DNA of 64,000 nt from Isoetes taiwanensis (Eukaryota > Streptophyta > Lycopodiopsida > Isoetales > Isoetaceae): positions 2,242,896 to 2,306,895 of the forward strand of contig JAJEKV010000085.1 of the NCBI GenBank assembly GCA_021234155.1. The letters are read 5' to 3'. Each line of letters starts with the position of its first letter. Positions within the stretch are counted from its first letter, which is position 1. Under the pieces are notes generated by a model, which saw only the letters and a list, made by a program, of their open reading frames with translations, was not told the DNA's origin and did not search any database. Of the stretch, positions 11,475 to 22,703 are shown piece by piece. The position numbers and the translations under genes are program-made.

Positions 11475-11870
11475 ATCAGCCTTCACTAGTAATGATGACG
11501 TCGCAGTGAATTAAATGAGCCATCTTAGAGAATCGATGAACAACGACCGTGATGCCATCATGTGCCCGAGAGAGTGGCAGCCCCGGAATAAAATCCACAG
11601 AAATACTCTTCCAAGGACCATCTGGAACAGGCAGTGGCTGCAGAAGATCATGAGGAAGATGTCTCGGAAGCTTTGCTCGACAGCCGATATCACAGGATCG
11701 AACAAAAACTTTGACAAAGCGACGAAATCCAGGCCACCAATACTTCCGACTAATAAGTTCAAGAGTCCTGGCTACTCCAAAATGTCCAGCCATAGGTGAG
11801 TCATGACAAGCGCGAAGAACCCGAAGTCGGGAAGCACCATCTAGAACATACAGAAGCCTATCGCGGACCT
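11475..11870 (-). pseudogene. Gypsy integrase N-terminal half
   Basis: The frame reads HDSPMAGHFGVARTLELI, then KYWWPGF and CDIGCRAK (HHCC zinc finger, with one Cys shifted or lost), PLPVPDGPWKSISVDFIPGL (first catalytic D of the DDE triad) and FSKMAHLIHC. The open frame begins upstream of the methionine at 11793. It ends where the LINE poly(A) begins. Integrase joins element DNA to the host chromosome. Confidence 0.85.
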
Positions 11871-13279
11871 AGTTTAGACCCTTTAGTCCTACTAGCTGCG
11901 TCCTATCATAGAGCCCACCAAGCTATGGAGGCTATGGGGTGACTGAGCACCACATAACGGGGTTAGTGGCAAGTGGAGGGAGGTCCCTGCTGAGCGCGGC
12001 TACTGGGGACCTATAATGGACTAGGCTTATAGTTGGTCACTTCGTGTGGACCGAGTATGGGTCCAACACTTCTTGTGTCAATAGTGTCACTCTGACTCTC
12101 AAGAACTGCAGATGTTCTCTTGTTTTGGGAAGTTCAGTCAGGTACGGACGTGTATCACCACGATCCTCTAGCCACCCATGAAGCCATTATTCCTTGGGAA
12201 GGGGAGATGCAACACTTCTTACCTTGTCAGACCAAGAAAATGCAACCCGGAGTAGCCTCATTGGCTGATACCATGGGACTGCATCTCCAGCAGGTTACAG
12301 TCCCGTTGGAGTCTGATTTAGCCTATCTGCAAAGTATGCACAGGAGGAACGGATGGAGTGGTCAACCCTAGACCCTTAGCCATTGTCTATAGCCAGCCCC
12401 GCCATTATTATATCTCAGTCTGCTCTATCTTAAGGCCCAGTCGTCAGTCGACATCCCTTATGAGTCTGAGCTTGGGTAAGAGCTTATATGTTTTACGCTA
12501 TGTCGATATCTATGATGGATCTATGGATGGATAGATGTGCTACCCTTTGGGGTAGTTGGTTATGTTATGTTGTTTTGTCAGTGCTCATATAGGACAGGCA
12601 TGCAAGACGCCTCCGTGTTTCCCTACCCGTGTCCTGGCCATCCTAGGAATGGGGCAGACGAAGGGCCCATGTAGCAGATGATGCTGGATGGGGGATTTTC
12701 AGTAGAATATATGGCTGAGCGTCGCATACTTTGTGGGGAGCATCACAATAGTACCAGAGCCATGTTCTTGGTTGACCAAGAGCTAGCACTGGCCATAATG
12801 GGCCTAGTAAGGTATGGAATGGGAATTCCAACCTTGAATCTCGATGGTGGGAGGAAAACAAAATTGCCAAGTAGCAGGGTCGTAGAGTCAGGTTAAGTTA
12901 TAGACTCAGGGAAAACAGAATGAGTCAAAGAAACATTCTAGTAAATTTGGAGTGGAAATTATGCATCAACACCAAATTCCACATAAAATGGGTTGAAAAA
13001 TCGTCCAAATCAGAGACTCTGGTGAAATATGGTGTAAATTCATAATTAAAATAACCACTAGAAATTCAAAAATAAAAAATTGTAAGGGTATAACCATTAA
13101 TGAGGGTGACTCGTTAATAATGGTAATAATGGCAAAGAAATATTCCTTCACATGTGCGAGCATCTTTCCCTTTTTAAATGCCATTTTAACCCCGTTTTTC
13201 CTAATTTCACCTTAAACCTACTTTCTCGAGCCTAGGGAGTTCTCTAGCTTAATGTAATTAGTTTTCCTAACAACAAGAC
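11871..13279. other. Unclassified, LTR-like or 5' untranslated sequence
   Basis: No recognisable protein. A plus-strand frame at 12120-12371 is open (83 codons) but matches nothing I know. The text is of LTR-leader character (GAGCTTATATGTTTT near 12480 could act as a TATA element), and it precedes the frame that begins at 13280. No paired LTR was found. Confidence 0.35.
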
Positions 13280-13760
13280 ATGGTACACACCAAATGCACA
13301 GAAAGGATGGTTAGGAGCCCAAGAAAGACGCCCAGCATCACAGAGATAACAGCAAGAAGTAGCAAGAAGATCCCGGAGCATCTGCGTCTAAGAACAGGCG
13401 AGGGCGACGAACTAAACGGCTTGGACTCCCCCGACAAGTCTTATCACACCATGAATGAGCAAGTCTCAAGTGGCTCGTCCGAAGCGACTTAGCAAACGGA
13501 GGAGACCATCGCACGAGAGACACTCTCCGGGAGCGAGGGGAGGTGGCAACAGCAGCGTAGCAGGTGGCCTCGAGGAAGAGGAAGGGAAAAGAGAAGGTGG
13601 TCAAATGGGAAGAAGAAAGGGAAGGGAGAGAAAGGTGGGAGAGAAGAACCAAATGCAGGGAAGATTGCGGGGAACAATGCACATTGAAGAACCCTGGAGG
13701 AAGAGGGCCGAATCGGAAGAAGAAGAGGAGGAAGAGGTGGAAGAGGAGCCGAAGGGGGAA

Positions 13761-13785
13761 AAGTCGTATTTAATTAAAGTGGGAC
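13761..13785 (+). repeat. Left terminal inverted repeat
   Basis: These 25 bases are a perfect inverted match to 17330-17354. GGGAA precedes them directly. Confidence 0.85.
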
Positions 13786-14304
13786 TCATTCCATTCCCAT
13801 TTTTTTTCGGAACCCTGTTAATTTACATGAAAAGGAGCACCCCGACCCGAAAACTATCCTTAATTCGATTTTTTGTCTAGAACTCTGCATCGAAGCTTTC
13901 CTCCAGTTTTCCCTGGTTAGCAAGTCGAGAACAAGAACAATGCAACTGAAACAAAGGAAATTCATTAAAGATTGAAACCAAAGTTCTAGATTGAAACCAA
14001 AGTTTACAATGGTTGAAGATACCATGATGGTCGGGCTGACACAAATATTACATCATCTTCGCACACAGACCACCTACTGGGAACAACATGCAGAGCAAGG
14101 TCTGAGGCGTTCCAAGCCACAAGAGCAACTTGAAGAGAATAGAAATCTGAACACGCTTAGCCCCGACATGGCTCCCGATCATGTCCTTCCGTTTCGCGAT
14201 TTGTACTGGGAAAGGCAAAATCAAGTTAGTGCAAGTGATGCTACAGACAATACAAATAAGAAAACAACCAGTTCTAAGGGCCATTTCTGAAGAATGTAGG
14301 TATG

Positions 14305-14750
14305 AGGCCTTTCTCGACTCGCGAGTCGAGAAAGGCCCCTCTGATGTAGCTTAGAGACAAAAAAAAAAAAAAAGAAAAAAAAATTCCTTCTTTTTCTAAG
14401 TAGGCAAAAAAAAAAAAATTTTTGAGGGCCTTTCTCGACTCGCGAGTCGAGAAAGACCCTCAAGGCCCCTCTAATGGCCTTTCTCGACTCGCGAGTCGAG
14501 AAACGTAGCTCTGAGTAAAAAAAAAAATTTTTTTTTTCCTTTTTTTAACTAGGAAAAAAAAAGTTTTTTTTTCAAGAAGATTTTTTTTAAGGGCCTTTCT
14601 CGACTCGTGGGTCGAGAAAAGCATCTGAGAGTAAAAAAACGCAGTTTTGGGGGGTTGAGAAAGGAAGCTCAAAGTGAAAAACAGAGTTCTGAGGTCGAGA
14701 AACGCAGTCCTGAGGACCTTTCTCGACTCAAGAAGTCGAAAAAGCATTTC
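14305..14750. repeat. Cluster of palindromes around CTCGACTCGCGAGTCGAG
   Basis: Five copies lie at about 14307-14338 (a perfect 32-base palindrome with GGCC at both ends), 14425-14460, 14477-14504, 14593-14620 and 14717-14745, the last two degenerate. A and T homopolymer tracts separate them. A further copy is at 16777-16800, and degenerate copies lie at 7.9-8.2 kb outside the TIR element. Each could extrude as a hairpin or be a dimeric protein-binding site; no function is shown. Confidence 0.85.
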
Positions 14751-15007
14751 GGGGTGGAAAAACAGATTCTGAGGTTCAAGAAATGCGTTGCCCCTACGAT
14801 ATAATTTCTAGCTCCAATCTCATAGAGCACCAATCATGACTAACTGGACCAGCAATGGTATTTTCTATGTATTTTCTAATGCACACCATATCTTATGCAT
14901 TTATTATGTATACATATACGAAAAAATAGACCCTGCCCCTTTTATAATATATCAATGTTTACCCATAGCTTATTTCAAATATAGATTTTCCAAATGGGAC
15001 ACTATGT

Positions 15008-15290
15008 ACTATATATTTTTCAATAAGCACAATATCCTTAACCACAATATTCTATGCATTTTTTTTATGAAAAATGGCCTCTCCATATATTACTATATAT
15101 TTTTCAATAAGCACAATATCCTATATTATGTATTTTCCAACAAGCACAATATTCTATGCATTTTTTATGAAAAATGCCCTCTCCATGTATTACTATATAT
15201 TTTTTAATAAGCACAATATCCTAATATTATGTATTTTCCAATAACCACAATATTCTATGCATTTTTATGAAAAATCAACATGTATTTCCT
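15008..15290 (+). repeat. AT-rich tandem repeat, about 3 units of 85-100 bp
   Basis: Units begin with TACTATATATTTTTCAATAA near 15008, 15092 and 15190. Each holds CACAATATTCTATGCATTTT and ATGAAAAAT. The units differ by small indels. Confidence 0.75.
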
Positions 15291-15982
15291 ATGGAAAAAA
15301 ATGGACCCTCCCCGCTCTTTTTACCCCGCTCTTTTTTCCCGCCCATACTTAAAATTTGAAATTTAGTACATACCAATTTGGTACATACCTTTGGGACGGT
15401 TTCGGAGTCCTGCCATCGTGGATACCCATCAACGGCTATGGCGTTCTTGTTCTTCAGGCGGCTATGGCGTTCTTGTTCTTCAGGCTATGGCAGAACCGGC
15501 TATGGCGATAGGATGAGGATGGCTTTTTTTTATTCCGACTATGAAACCTTGCATGAAGGCATAACAAAAACATCTGCCACAAGACAGATTTGCACAAAAA
15601 ATCCGCATTCTGGCTTGCTCGTTCTTCGACGGCTTTGGCGGATTTTGCCTACTACGGTCGACATCTCATGGGTCTTTTACTGAGCCCAAGCTTTTCTTTC
15701 TTATCACATCCTCTCACTGTTAATCGGCACTGGCCTTGGTGCAAGAAATAAAATGGTGTACCTGGGAACCTTCTGCTTGAGGAAGCCATGTGGAAATAGT
15801 CAGGCTATAGCGCCAAAGCTTGAGCTCCTAAACCTTTGGAGCATTGGGACGATTCTACGGGCTGCGGGGCATTTACAAATTAATAACCACATTTTCCATC
15901 GTTGCTTTCCCTTTTTGAGCCTCTTGAACTTCTTGGTCCGGACTGGTGCCATTGTTGGTGGAGCCGATGGCCCTTCACGCCG

Positions 15983-16080
15983 CGCCTTCCTCAAGATAAG
16001 CCTTCGGATCAAGCCTTCCTCAAGATAAGCCTCGGATCTCGCCTTCCTCAAGATAAGCCTCGGATAAGCCTTCCTCATTC
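15983..16080 (+). repeat. Short tandem repeat, CTTCCTCAAGATAAGCCT units
   Basis: Four to five imperfect units of about 24 bp built on GCCTTCCTCAAGATAAGCC occur in a row. A second short duplication (GGCTATTCTTGCGAAGAGAA) lies at 16700-16745. Confidence 0.75.
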
Positions 16081-16929
16081 CTTGTTATATTCTTAGCGTT
16101 TTGGGTGGGCATGATCGTCAGCAATGACAGCTTGGCTTCAACAAAGGAAACCCTTGCAGTGTGCTTTTCAAAGCATTTTTCGGTTTCATTGAGCAGTAAA
16201 AATAAACGAAATGAGGATGCTATTGTAGAGTCTTTGTGCGAACTGGCCTTGGTAAAGCTTGGAATTTCTGCTTATGAAGCTTCTTCTGGCTAGATTCGTT
16301 ATCTCATAAAGTGCCCAAATCTCGATCATCTGACTCCATATCTGTTCTAGTCTTAGAATTAGAATTTCTAGACCCAAGATACCAAGCGGGATGCCGTGTT
16401 TTTTTCTCGGCAAGAAGCCCAAGAAGTCAGACTGCTGGCTATGGCTATGGCGATGTCACTTCCGCTTTGCTAAATACACCGCACTGTTTCTTCTGTTTGT
16501 TTTGTTTACCTACTTCTTCCATCCGACTACTACCCACTTCTTAGAGTCCTCTTAGAGCCCTCTGTTTCTCGGCAATATTCCGACCTTCCATTTGGTGGAT
16601 TTGAAGACGAAAAGAGAACTTTGAAGACGAAAAAGAGAACCTCCTGTTTCTCAAAGACTCGACCCTCCATTTGGGCGGATTTGAAGACGAAAAGAGAAGC
16701 TTGGCTATTCTTGCGAAGAGAAGGTTGGCTATTCTTGCGAAGAGAAGGTTGCCTTAAGAGAAGGTTGCCTTATGGCTTCTCGACTAGTGAGTCGAGAAGG
16801 TTGAGAATACTAAATATTTAATTTAGTAATAATTTATTTATTTATTTTTATAATATTTAATTTTTATTTTTAATATGAGATTTAATTTCTCTTTAATTTA
16901 CAATATTTAATTTTCATTTATTTTTTGAA

Positions 16930-17232
16930 GGGGAGATCTCTCCCCCTCCAAACTCTCTTTGCCCCTTTCATCCTTGTCCCTAACCCTCCCCCTTTGCCCA
17001 ACCTCCCTCCATCATCTCCTTCCCCTCCCCTTTTTGCTTTCCCTAAACCCCTCTCCTCTCTCTCGTTGCTTCTCTCCCCTCCTCTCCCCCTCCCCCGCCT
17101 CTCCTACCTCTCCCCCTCCCTCCTCCCTCTCCCCTGCTCCTTTACCTCCCTCCCTTCGTCCCTCCCTCCTCCCTTCTATCTCCCCTTCCTTCCTACCATT
17201 CTTTCTCCATCGTCTCCCCTTCTTTTCTCGGT
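16930..17232 (+). repeat. Pyrimidine-rich (CCCTCT) low-complexity tract
   Basis: About 300 bases of almost pure C and T on the plus strand. Long open frames through it on both strands are composition artefacts. Confidence 0.85.
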
Positions 17233-17329
17233 TTGTTGTTTGTAAATTTCTATTCAAGCAATCAATTCAGAAATTTTTTTTCTGGGGTATGAGTCCCATT
17301 TTCAGTCCGAGTCCCAAAATTCGAGATTT

Positions 17330-17354
17330 GTCCCACTTTAATTAAATACGACTT
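17330..17354 (-). repeat. Right terminal inverted repeat
   Basis: These 25 bases are a perfect inverted match to 13761-13785. GGGAA follows at 17355-17359. Confidence 0.85.
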
Positions 17355-17910
17355 GGGAACAAGAAGAAGAGGAACCGGAGGAAGAAGTTAAGGAAACCTC
17401 GAACCCCAATGCCAAATCACCTTACCCCAAGTGGCCAAGCCATCTAAAGCGACCAAGAAGCAAAGGGTGGGGGAGAGACCCTTCAAACTCAAGCATGACA
17501 TCGAGTTTGAGAGGAAGAAGGCGGCCTTTAAGGTCTACTTCTGGCGATGGTCAAGGTATAATGGTTGGTACTGCAAGCAGAATATGTAGAAGTTCATAAA
17601 GGGTGGGTGGCAAGCCAAAGAACCAACCAAAGACCCCTCCATCTCGACCAACGACACTGAAGAAGGTCCACCATGAACCCCATTCCAACCTTTTGATCCG
17701 GAAGGCGCCTTTTGAATGGCTGCCATGAGAAATAATGCAAGACTTCATGACAGACTATCGTGTTACACCCGCGCATTGCAAGAAGCAACAGAAGCAGAAT
17801 TGATGCAACTTTTTGAAGAGGGCAACCTATACGCCATCCACGCAAAAAGAGTGGTGGTGATGCCCAAAAATTCGCACCTAGCTCTAAGAATAGAAAGGGA
17901 TAAAATTTAG

Positions 17911-19115
17911 CAGGATTTTGTGTAAAGTTTTGACTTAATTATGTATATATTTCGACTTAATAATAATTGCAAAATCTTTCCTATCTAAAATGGTAAAATG
18001 GCCCGGATCATTCGCGCCAAAGGTCTTTCCGACTCGAAAACCCCTTTCGCACGGAGTAACTCGATTTGTCCAAATTTGTACTTAAAAGTGTCAGATTAAG
18101 ACGAAATAAGATAGTATATATGCTAGAATTGAGCAAATTTGCATGTAGCACCTTAAATCACCCAAAAAGTTCAAGTATTGACCAAAAGGGACCCACCCGG
18201 GTCACTCTGTGCCAAATGCCTTTCCGAGAGTCTCGGAAATACCTTTTACGTGGAGTAACTTGGTTTGGCCAAATTTGATCCAAAATTGTCCAAAACTCAA
18301 CCAATAAATCACTCCAATGTGTTTCTTGCTAGATTAACACTTCGAATAAGTGAGATTGACCCAGCTCTCAGAACATAGAGCTCATAAGGGGACCTCATTT
18401 GACTCTTTTCTTCACCAAACTTACTCTCACTTTGCTTGGGCAATTTTTCAATCATTTTGCAATCTTTCCAAACTATTTTCTACCCTAGTCTCTGCTCAAG
18501 GCACCTACCAACTTCCTCGAATGGTACAATAGCACCAACCATATAAGCGCAGTGCTCATCAAAGAGGCCTTCCAGGTGTTCGACCACCACTTTGATCTGC
18601 ATGCAACACTGATAAAGGACACCCTTCTACACCGACATCATATGTCAGTATGACCAGCAAATCCTACCTTAGAAAGTTAGCTTTCCACCAAGGGGAGAGA
18701 AATGAGTTTTCTTATAGTCTCAGTCAAGTCTTGGGCAGGGGTGCAAGGGTCAAGAACCAGATTGGAATTTGACGAGGAACATGCCAGATTACATGAGCTA
18801 CAAAGCGCAAATGCATAGTATGTCATTGCACGCAACCCTAGTAACATTCATGCACTTCAAGGCCATCAACAAAGTGGGAGAACCTTCCATACAACCATTG
18901 GATCTAGCATCCCTGAACACAAGGGTGAATCAATGTTTCATCCAAGAGCTCGACTCTACCGAATATGTCTAACACAGTACATCCTTGGGAGCACCTCAAC
19001 TTGAGGGAGGCTATGAAAAAGTTGAGGAGCAAGACGCAGAAGAGGAAGAAAGGCTAGTGGAGAGAATGAGAGGGCAGCTTGAGAGGCAGGATGAAGAATT
19101 GAGAAGAGCCACACC
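17911..19115 (+). other. Gag-like remnant with a duplicated leader segment
   Basis: A segment with GGAGTAACTCGATTTGTCCA at about 18053 recurs as GGAGTAACTTGGTTTGGCCA at about 18252, a roughly 200-bp imperfect tandem duplication. From 18.5 to 19.1 kb, scattered frames give text such as EFDEEHARLHELQ and a Glu/Arg-rich coil ending at about 19115. It resembles a retrotransposon gag, but the frames are broken and no defining motif is present. Confidence 0.35.
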
Positions 19116-20950
19116 ACAGATAGGCATAACTGCCTTGTCTCAAACTAGCAAGTTGTGCACCGTCTCCGAAATGAGACATGCAGATGGATTGGAGAGCCAC
19201 GCCAGTACAGGGTTTAAGAGTGGTTTTGACCCATTCCATGTCATCCCAAATAGTAAGTGCTATCACTAGACCCCATACTTCCATTCCGTACAGAAGCATT
19301 GGCTCCATCAACACCCTAAACAATTGCGACTGGTGTGACCAGTCATAAAGTCTTGTTTTGTGCACAGTTATTCTGCATTGCATAGAAAGATTTCCAACCT
19401 GCCACCACTCGCTGTCTAATACAAGTATCTCAGCATATTATTGTAGTGAACTCCACTTCCAAATACTTGTATGACTGCACTACCTCCACATATTGGTCTT
19501 GGTAAGTGAAGCAAGGATGTCCCTATTGCCTCAAAATGGCACAAGTAGCACCTTGGTTTTGGCTAAGCTGACATATTTATGCATATTGCCTAGTAGAAGG
19601 TACTCAAGGCGTCCAGGTGCTGTTGAATGCTCACTGGAGTATATGCTAGGAGATCGACGTCATTCTCATATATGAGCTGCTGGATGATATGTAGTGAGCA
19701 AGTCTACCTCCTCACCTCCATGCTGTATGAGACAGTCCCTCAACTGATCAATGTACCTCTGAAGAGTGTCTATGAGATACTAGGCTAGACTTCAATACTG
19801 CTATGGATGACGCTTCCCGAGGGTTGCATTTAGGCAGAGCAAGTTTCTGTCCTCTGGAACTCTCAACCTCATCAATATTCCCCACTGCTTCTCCCTAGGG
19901 ACCATGTCAAAAGCTTTCGCAAAGTTCACAAAGCAAACCTGTTTGTACCAGTGCGCGAACTTCAGTTTCTTTTGCCCATGCCGTCAATTGCTGCTCGATG
20001 ATTTTGACAATAAGGAGCTGACCATAATTGTGCAGTAGCTGTAGTAGGGCAGTGTGGATCATCCGCCTTATGTATAGGGACTACTCTATCGACGGTCCAT
20101 TGTGAGGGAAAGTCTTCTAGGAGGGCCAATAGTTTTGACAATAAGGAGCTGATGATGATCGTGCGGTAGTTGCCAGGGCAGTATGGATCACCCCCCTTAT
20201 GTATAGAATCTACTCTGCTAGCATTCCATTGGGGGGGAATCTTCTAGAAGGGTCCGATTGAACAACCTTGTAAGTATCGAGATGATCTGTGGGTCAAGCC
20301 ACATTAGAAGTTCTGTTTACACGCCATCCAAATCTGCAACCTTGCTATTTTGCAAGATAATGTAAGCCTTTTGTGACGTCCTCCTTTGTTATGAGCAGTG
20401 ATGGGCCGTCTTGAAGTAGCACCTCATTACAAACTCCGCCAGGATTATAGAGCTGCATCAGCACCTGGTTTCACTGGTCCTCAAAAATGTTGCCAATTGG
20501 TTGTGTAGATCTCTCAAGGCACCGCTTTTCACAAAAAAAAAAAAAAATAATAATAATAATAATAATAAAATTGGGGTGTCGATCAAGTAAAATAAAACAT
20601 CTCCTGCTAGTGGTCTGCCTTATATTGTTCTCTCTTGCCCTTGATAAAAACTCTGTATTATTTGATCACCTGCACTTTGGGAATGGGGTCAATTACTAGC
20701 CTAAGCTGGCATTTAAGCTCCTTGCACTCAGCATTAAACCACTTGTTTCAAGGGAAGCTTGCTGAAGGTCTTCTTGCCTGTCTCCTCCCAAAGGATCTTT
20801 TTGCAGTGCATTGAGAAGGATTATATTTCTTCATAGGCAGATGGGGATGCAGGTAGCATTACGGGCCCCATTCCAATGTGGGATGTATGTGGTGTTCATA
20901 ATGTGTTGTCTTGACCTGTTCAAGGGCGCTGGCATCCCAAACTTGCTTCC
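19115..20950 (-). mobile_element. LINE fragment (reverse transcriptase to C-terminus), decayed
   Basis: On the minus strand about 19.95 kb gives FVNFAKAFDMVPREKQWG (motif A with conserved FAKAFD), about 20.3 kb gives KVADLDGV (the DGI/DGV region), and 19383-19054 gives LYDWSHQSQLFRVLMEPMLL and YGMEVWG. The last matches the plus-strand LINE at 22.6 kb (YDWAHQSHLFKVLVEPVLLY), so both belong to one family. The order is normal for a minus-strand LINE. There are many frame breaks. A (TTA)n plus A-run at 20534-20567 lies inside and may be the tail of another, inserted copy. Confidence 0.75.
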
Positions 20951-22264
20951 AACTAGATGGATTGTATAGGAGCATAAGAAGTTTCAATAAAAGTATATTG
21001 CACAACATGCACCTACATGTCATTATTTGAAGAGGGAATAATGGAATAGAATCTATCCAATCTAAATCACATAAGAGAGAATATAATAAAGTTCATAACA
21101 AATAGAAAGTGAGGGTTAATAAAGTAGAGCTTATGTTTGCCTTTGAATGTCAAGGTGATTGGATGCCGAAATTTAAAAGTTTTCCAGATTTCAAGGTGTA
21201 AAATTTGTTGATAATGTATCAGACAATATAGAATGCAAGAACGCAATAAAGAACGGGCAAGAATACAATGGAATGCAATAATACAAAGGGAGTTGAAGCA
21301 AGCACTAACTTGCCAGGTTTTCCATGCAACGCCATGCACCGGCAACCTAGCAAAACTTTATTGAATAGAAAAGTCTACGAGTATGGACCATGCGAAATGC
21401 AAAATGATAGATTCAATCTCTGTCTCCACTTCAATTCAATCTCTATTTGAGTTGATTCTGATGCCGTTATTGTAGAATGCAGAAGAAAAATTCCTGCCCA
21501 CCTTCTGTGAATTATGGAAATGTTTCTTGGTTTTGTCTCTATTTTTCCTTTTCCTTTTCGAATATTGCCTTTTTATTATAGATTATTTAATTCTTTGCTT
21601 TTTGCTCTAATGTATATAAATAATGCTATATATTAACTATTGGCTTTAATATACTATTTAAGGGTTTTTGAAATCCTTGTCCTTATTTTCAAGGTTTCTT
21701 ATTTTTTTGCCCTTTCAAAGGAAAGGGCATTTTTTTATGCCACCCTTATTCATAATGGCTATAATTTTTGGGTTGTCCCTAGGGAGGCACACACTTGCTC
21801 ATGTGGGTTTTTAGCATATTCTAGGTATATGCTAGTATATGCCTAAAATATTCTAAGAACCTCTCCAAACTTGCTATTGTCGTTGATATACTGGTCACCG
21901 CTATTGATGCGCGAGGGCGGCGCTTGCTCTTCATACCATGTAACTGAATGCTCAGTTTTTGTGTGCCGAGGAAGAACCACACTAAATCCAATCATCGAGA
22001 GCCCAAATCGAGATACATGCGCCTGAAGCTCCAACAGATCTGTGAAATGAAATGGGAGCAAAATGACAAAATATGGCATTAAGGGTTTCAACAAGAACCA
22101 AGAGAGCAGAGATCCCTATTTGAAGATTTAGATTAGGATTATTTCACACTTCCAGAAGGAGGCTATTGAAGTGACTCTTAGGCATGGAAGTCTGGCATTG
22201 CAATGGCAATCTTGGGATAATTTTCCGGCGAGTTTTTCCTTCCATCTCCTTTAGATTTTAGGGC
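20951..22264. other. No gene recognised
   Basis: AT-rich sequence with no convincing frame, repeat pair or RNA gene on either strand. The flanks are LINE fragments. Confidence 0.5.
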
Positions 22265-22703
22265 TTTCAGATATTTGCTTTATGCATGTGGTATCATTGA
22301 GGCATCACCAGTATGCAAGTTGTATTGTTCTTCCATTCTTAAGCGACTGATCCTGGACACATTCTGCCAAGCGACTGATATGCGCGTCAATCTGGCCAAG
22401 ACTAAGGTGGTTTTCATATCATCTTCACGTCAGCCGAAGGTCCCCTCCTTCAGTTACCAAGGCCAGAATGTGGAAATTGCATCCACATACAAGTATTTGG
22501 GAGTGGAGTTTCCTTCTACTATATGCACTGGGACACATCCATACGACTACGAGTGACGGCAGGCTGGAAGGCACTATATGCAATGCAAAACAATAGTTAT
22601 AGAGCGGAGTTGTATGATTGGGCCCATCAGTCACACCTATTCAAGGTCTTAGTAGAGCCTGTCCTTTTATACGGGGTGGAAGCATGGGGTCCAGTAGTAT
22701 CAC

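Larger units (their letters stand above)
8690..11870 (-). mobile_element. Ty3/gypsy chromovirus pol 3' part, split by a LINE
   Basis: Two parts of one minus-strand pol frame are separated by a plus-strand LINE (about 9721-11473). The part at 11870-11475 gives the integrase start and zinc finger region. The part at 9720-8690 gives the rest of the integrase core and the C-terminal chromodomain. Reverse transcriptase, gag and LTRs are absent. Confidence 0.82.
13761..17354. mobile_element. Non-autonomous element with 25-bp terminal inverted repeats and GGGAA duplication
   Basis: The left end at 13761-13785 (AAGTCGTATTTAATTAAAG then TGGGAC) is the exact reverse complement of the right end at 17330-17354. 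GGGAA flanks it at 13756-13760 and 17355-17359. Removing the element and one GGGAA leaves the surrounding acidic reading frame in phase (codon ending at 13760 to codon starting at 17360), which supports precise insertion. Inside there is no transposase. It holds a palindrome cluster (14.3-14.8 kb), an AT-rich tandem repeat (15.0-15.3 kb), short tandem repeats (16.0 and 16.7 kb) and a pyrimidine-rich tract (16.93-17.23 kb). The superfamily is unknown; a 5-bp duplication with TIRs does not settle it. Confidence 0.72.
13280..17910 (+). pseudogene. Histone H3-like gene or retrocopy, decayed and interrupted by a 3.6-kb element
   Basis: The right part is clearly histone H3. At 17690-17770 the frame gives [12 protein letters not shown], a stop, then [12 protein letters not shown], equivalent to [25 protein letters not shown] of canonical H3. 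After a small deletion and frame change, 17765-17910 gives [18 protein letters not shown] followed by [12 protein letters not shown] and a stop, matching the H3 alpha-2 to alpha-3 region (IHAKRVTIMPK). The left part starts at 13280 with MVHTKCTERMVRS, which resembles the H3 start (ARTKQTARKS) only weakly. A long acidic and basic stretch follows (13455-13760), continuing after the inserted element (17360-17600). Whether left and right belong to one gene is uncertain. It may be a very divergent variant with an extended tail, or gag-like sequence next to an H3 retrocopy. It is not functional as read. Confidence 0.6.

Noticed and set aside
14305-14750. CRISPR-like array suggested by repeated palindromes
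   Set aside because: Spacers are homopolymer-rich and irregular, repeats are degenerate, there are no cas genes, and the genome is eukaryotic.
16925-17345. Long Pro/Ser/Leu-rich plus frame and Arg/Gly/Glu-rich minus frame
   Set aside because: Both arise from a nearly pure pyrimidine tract with no start context or known motif.
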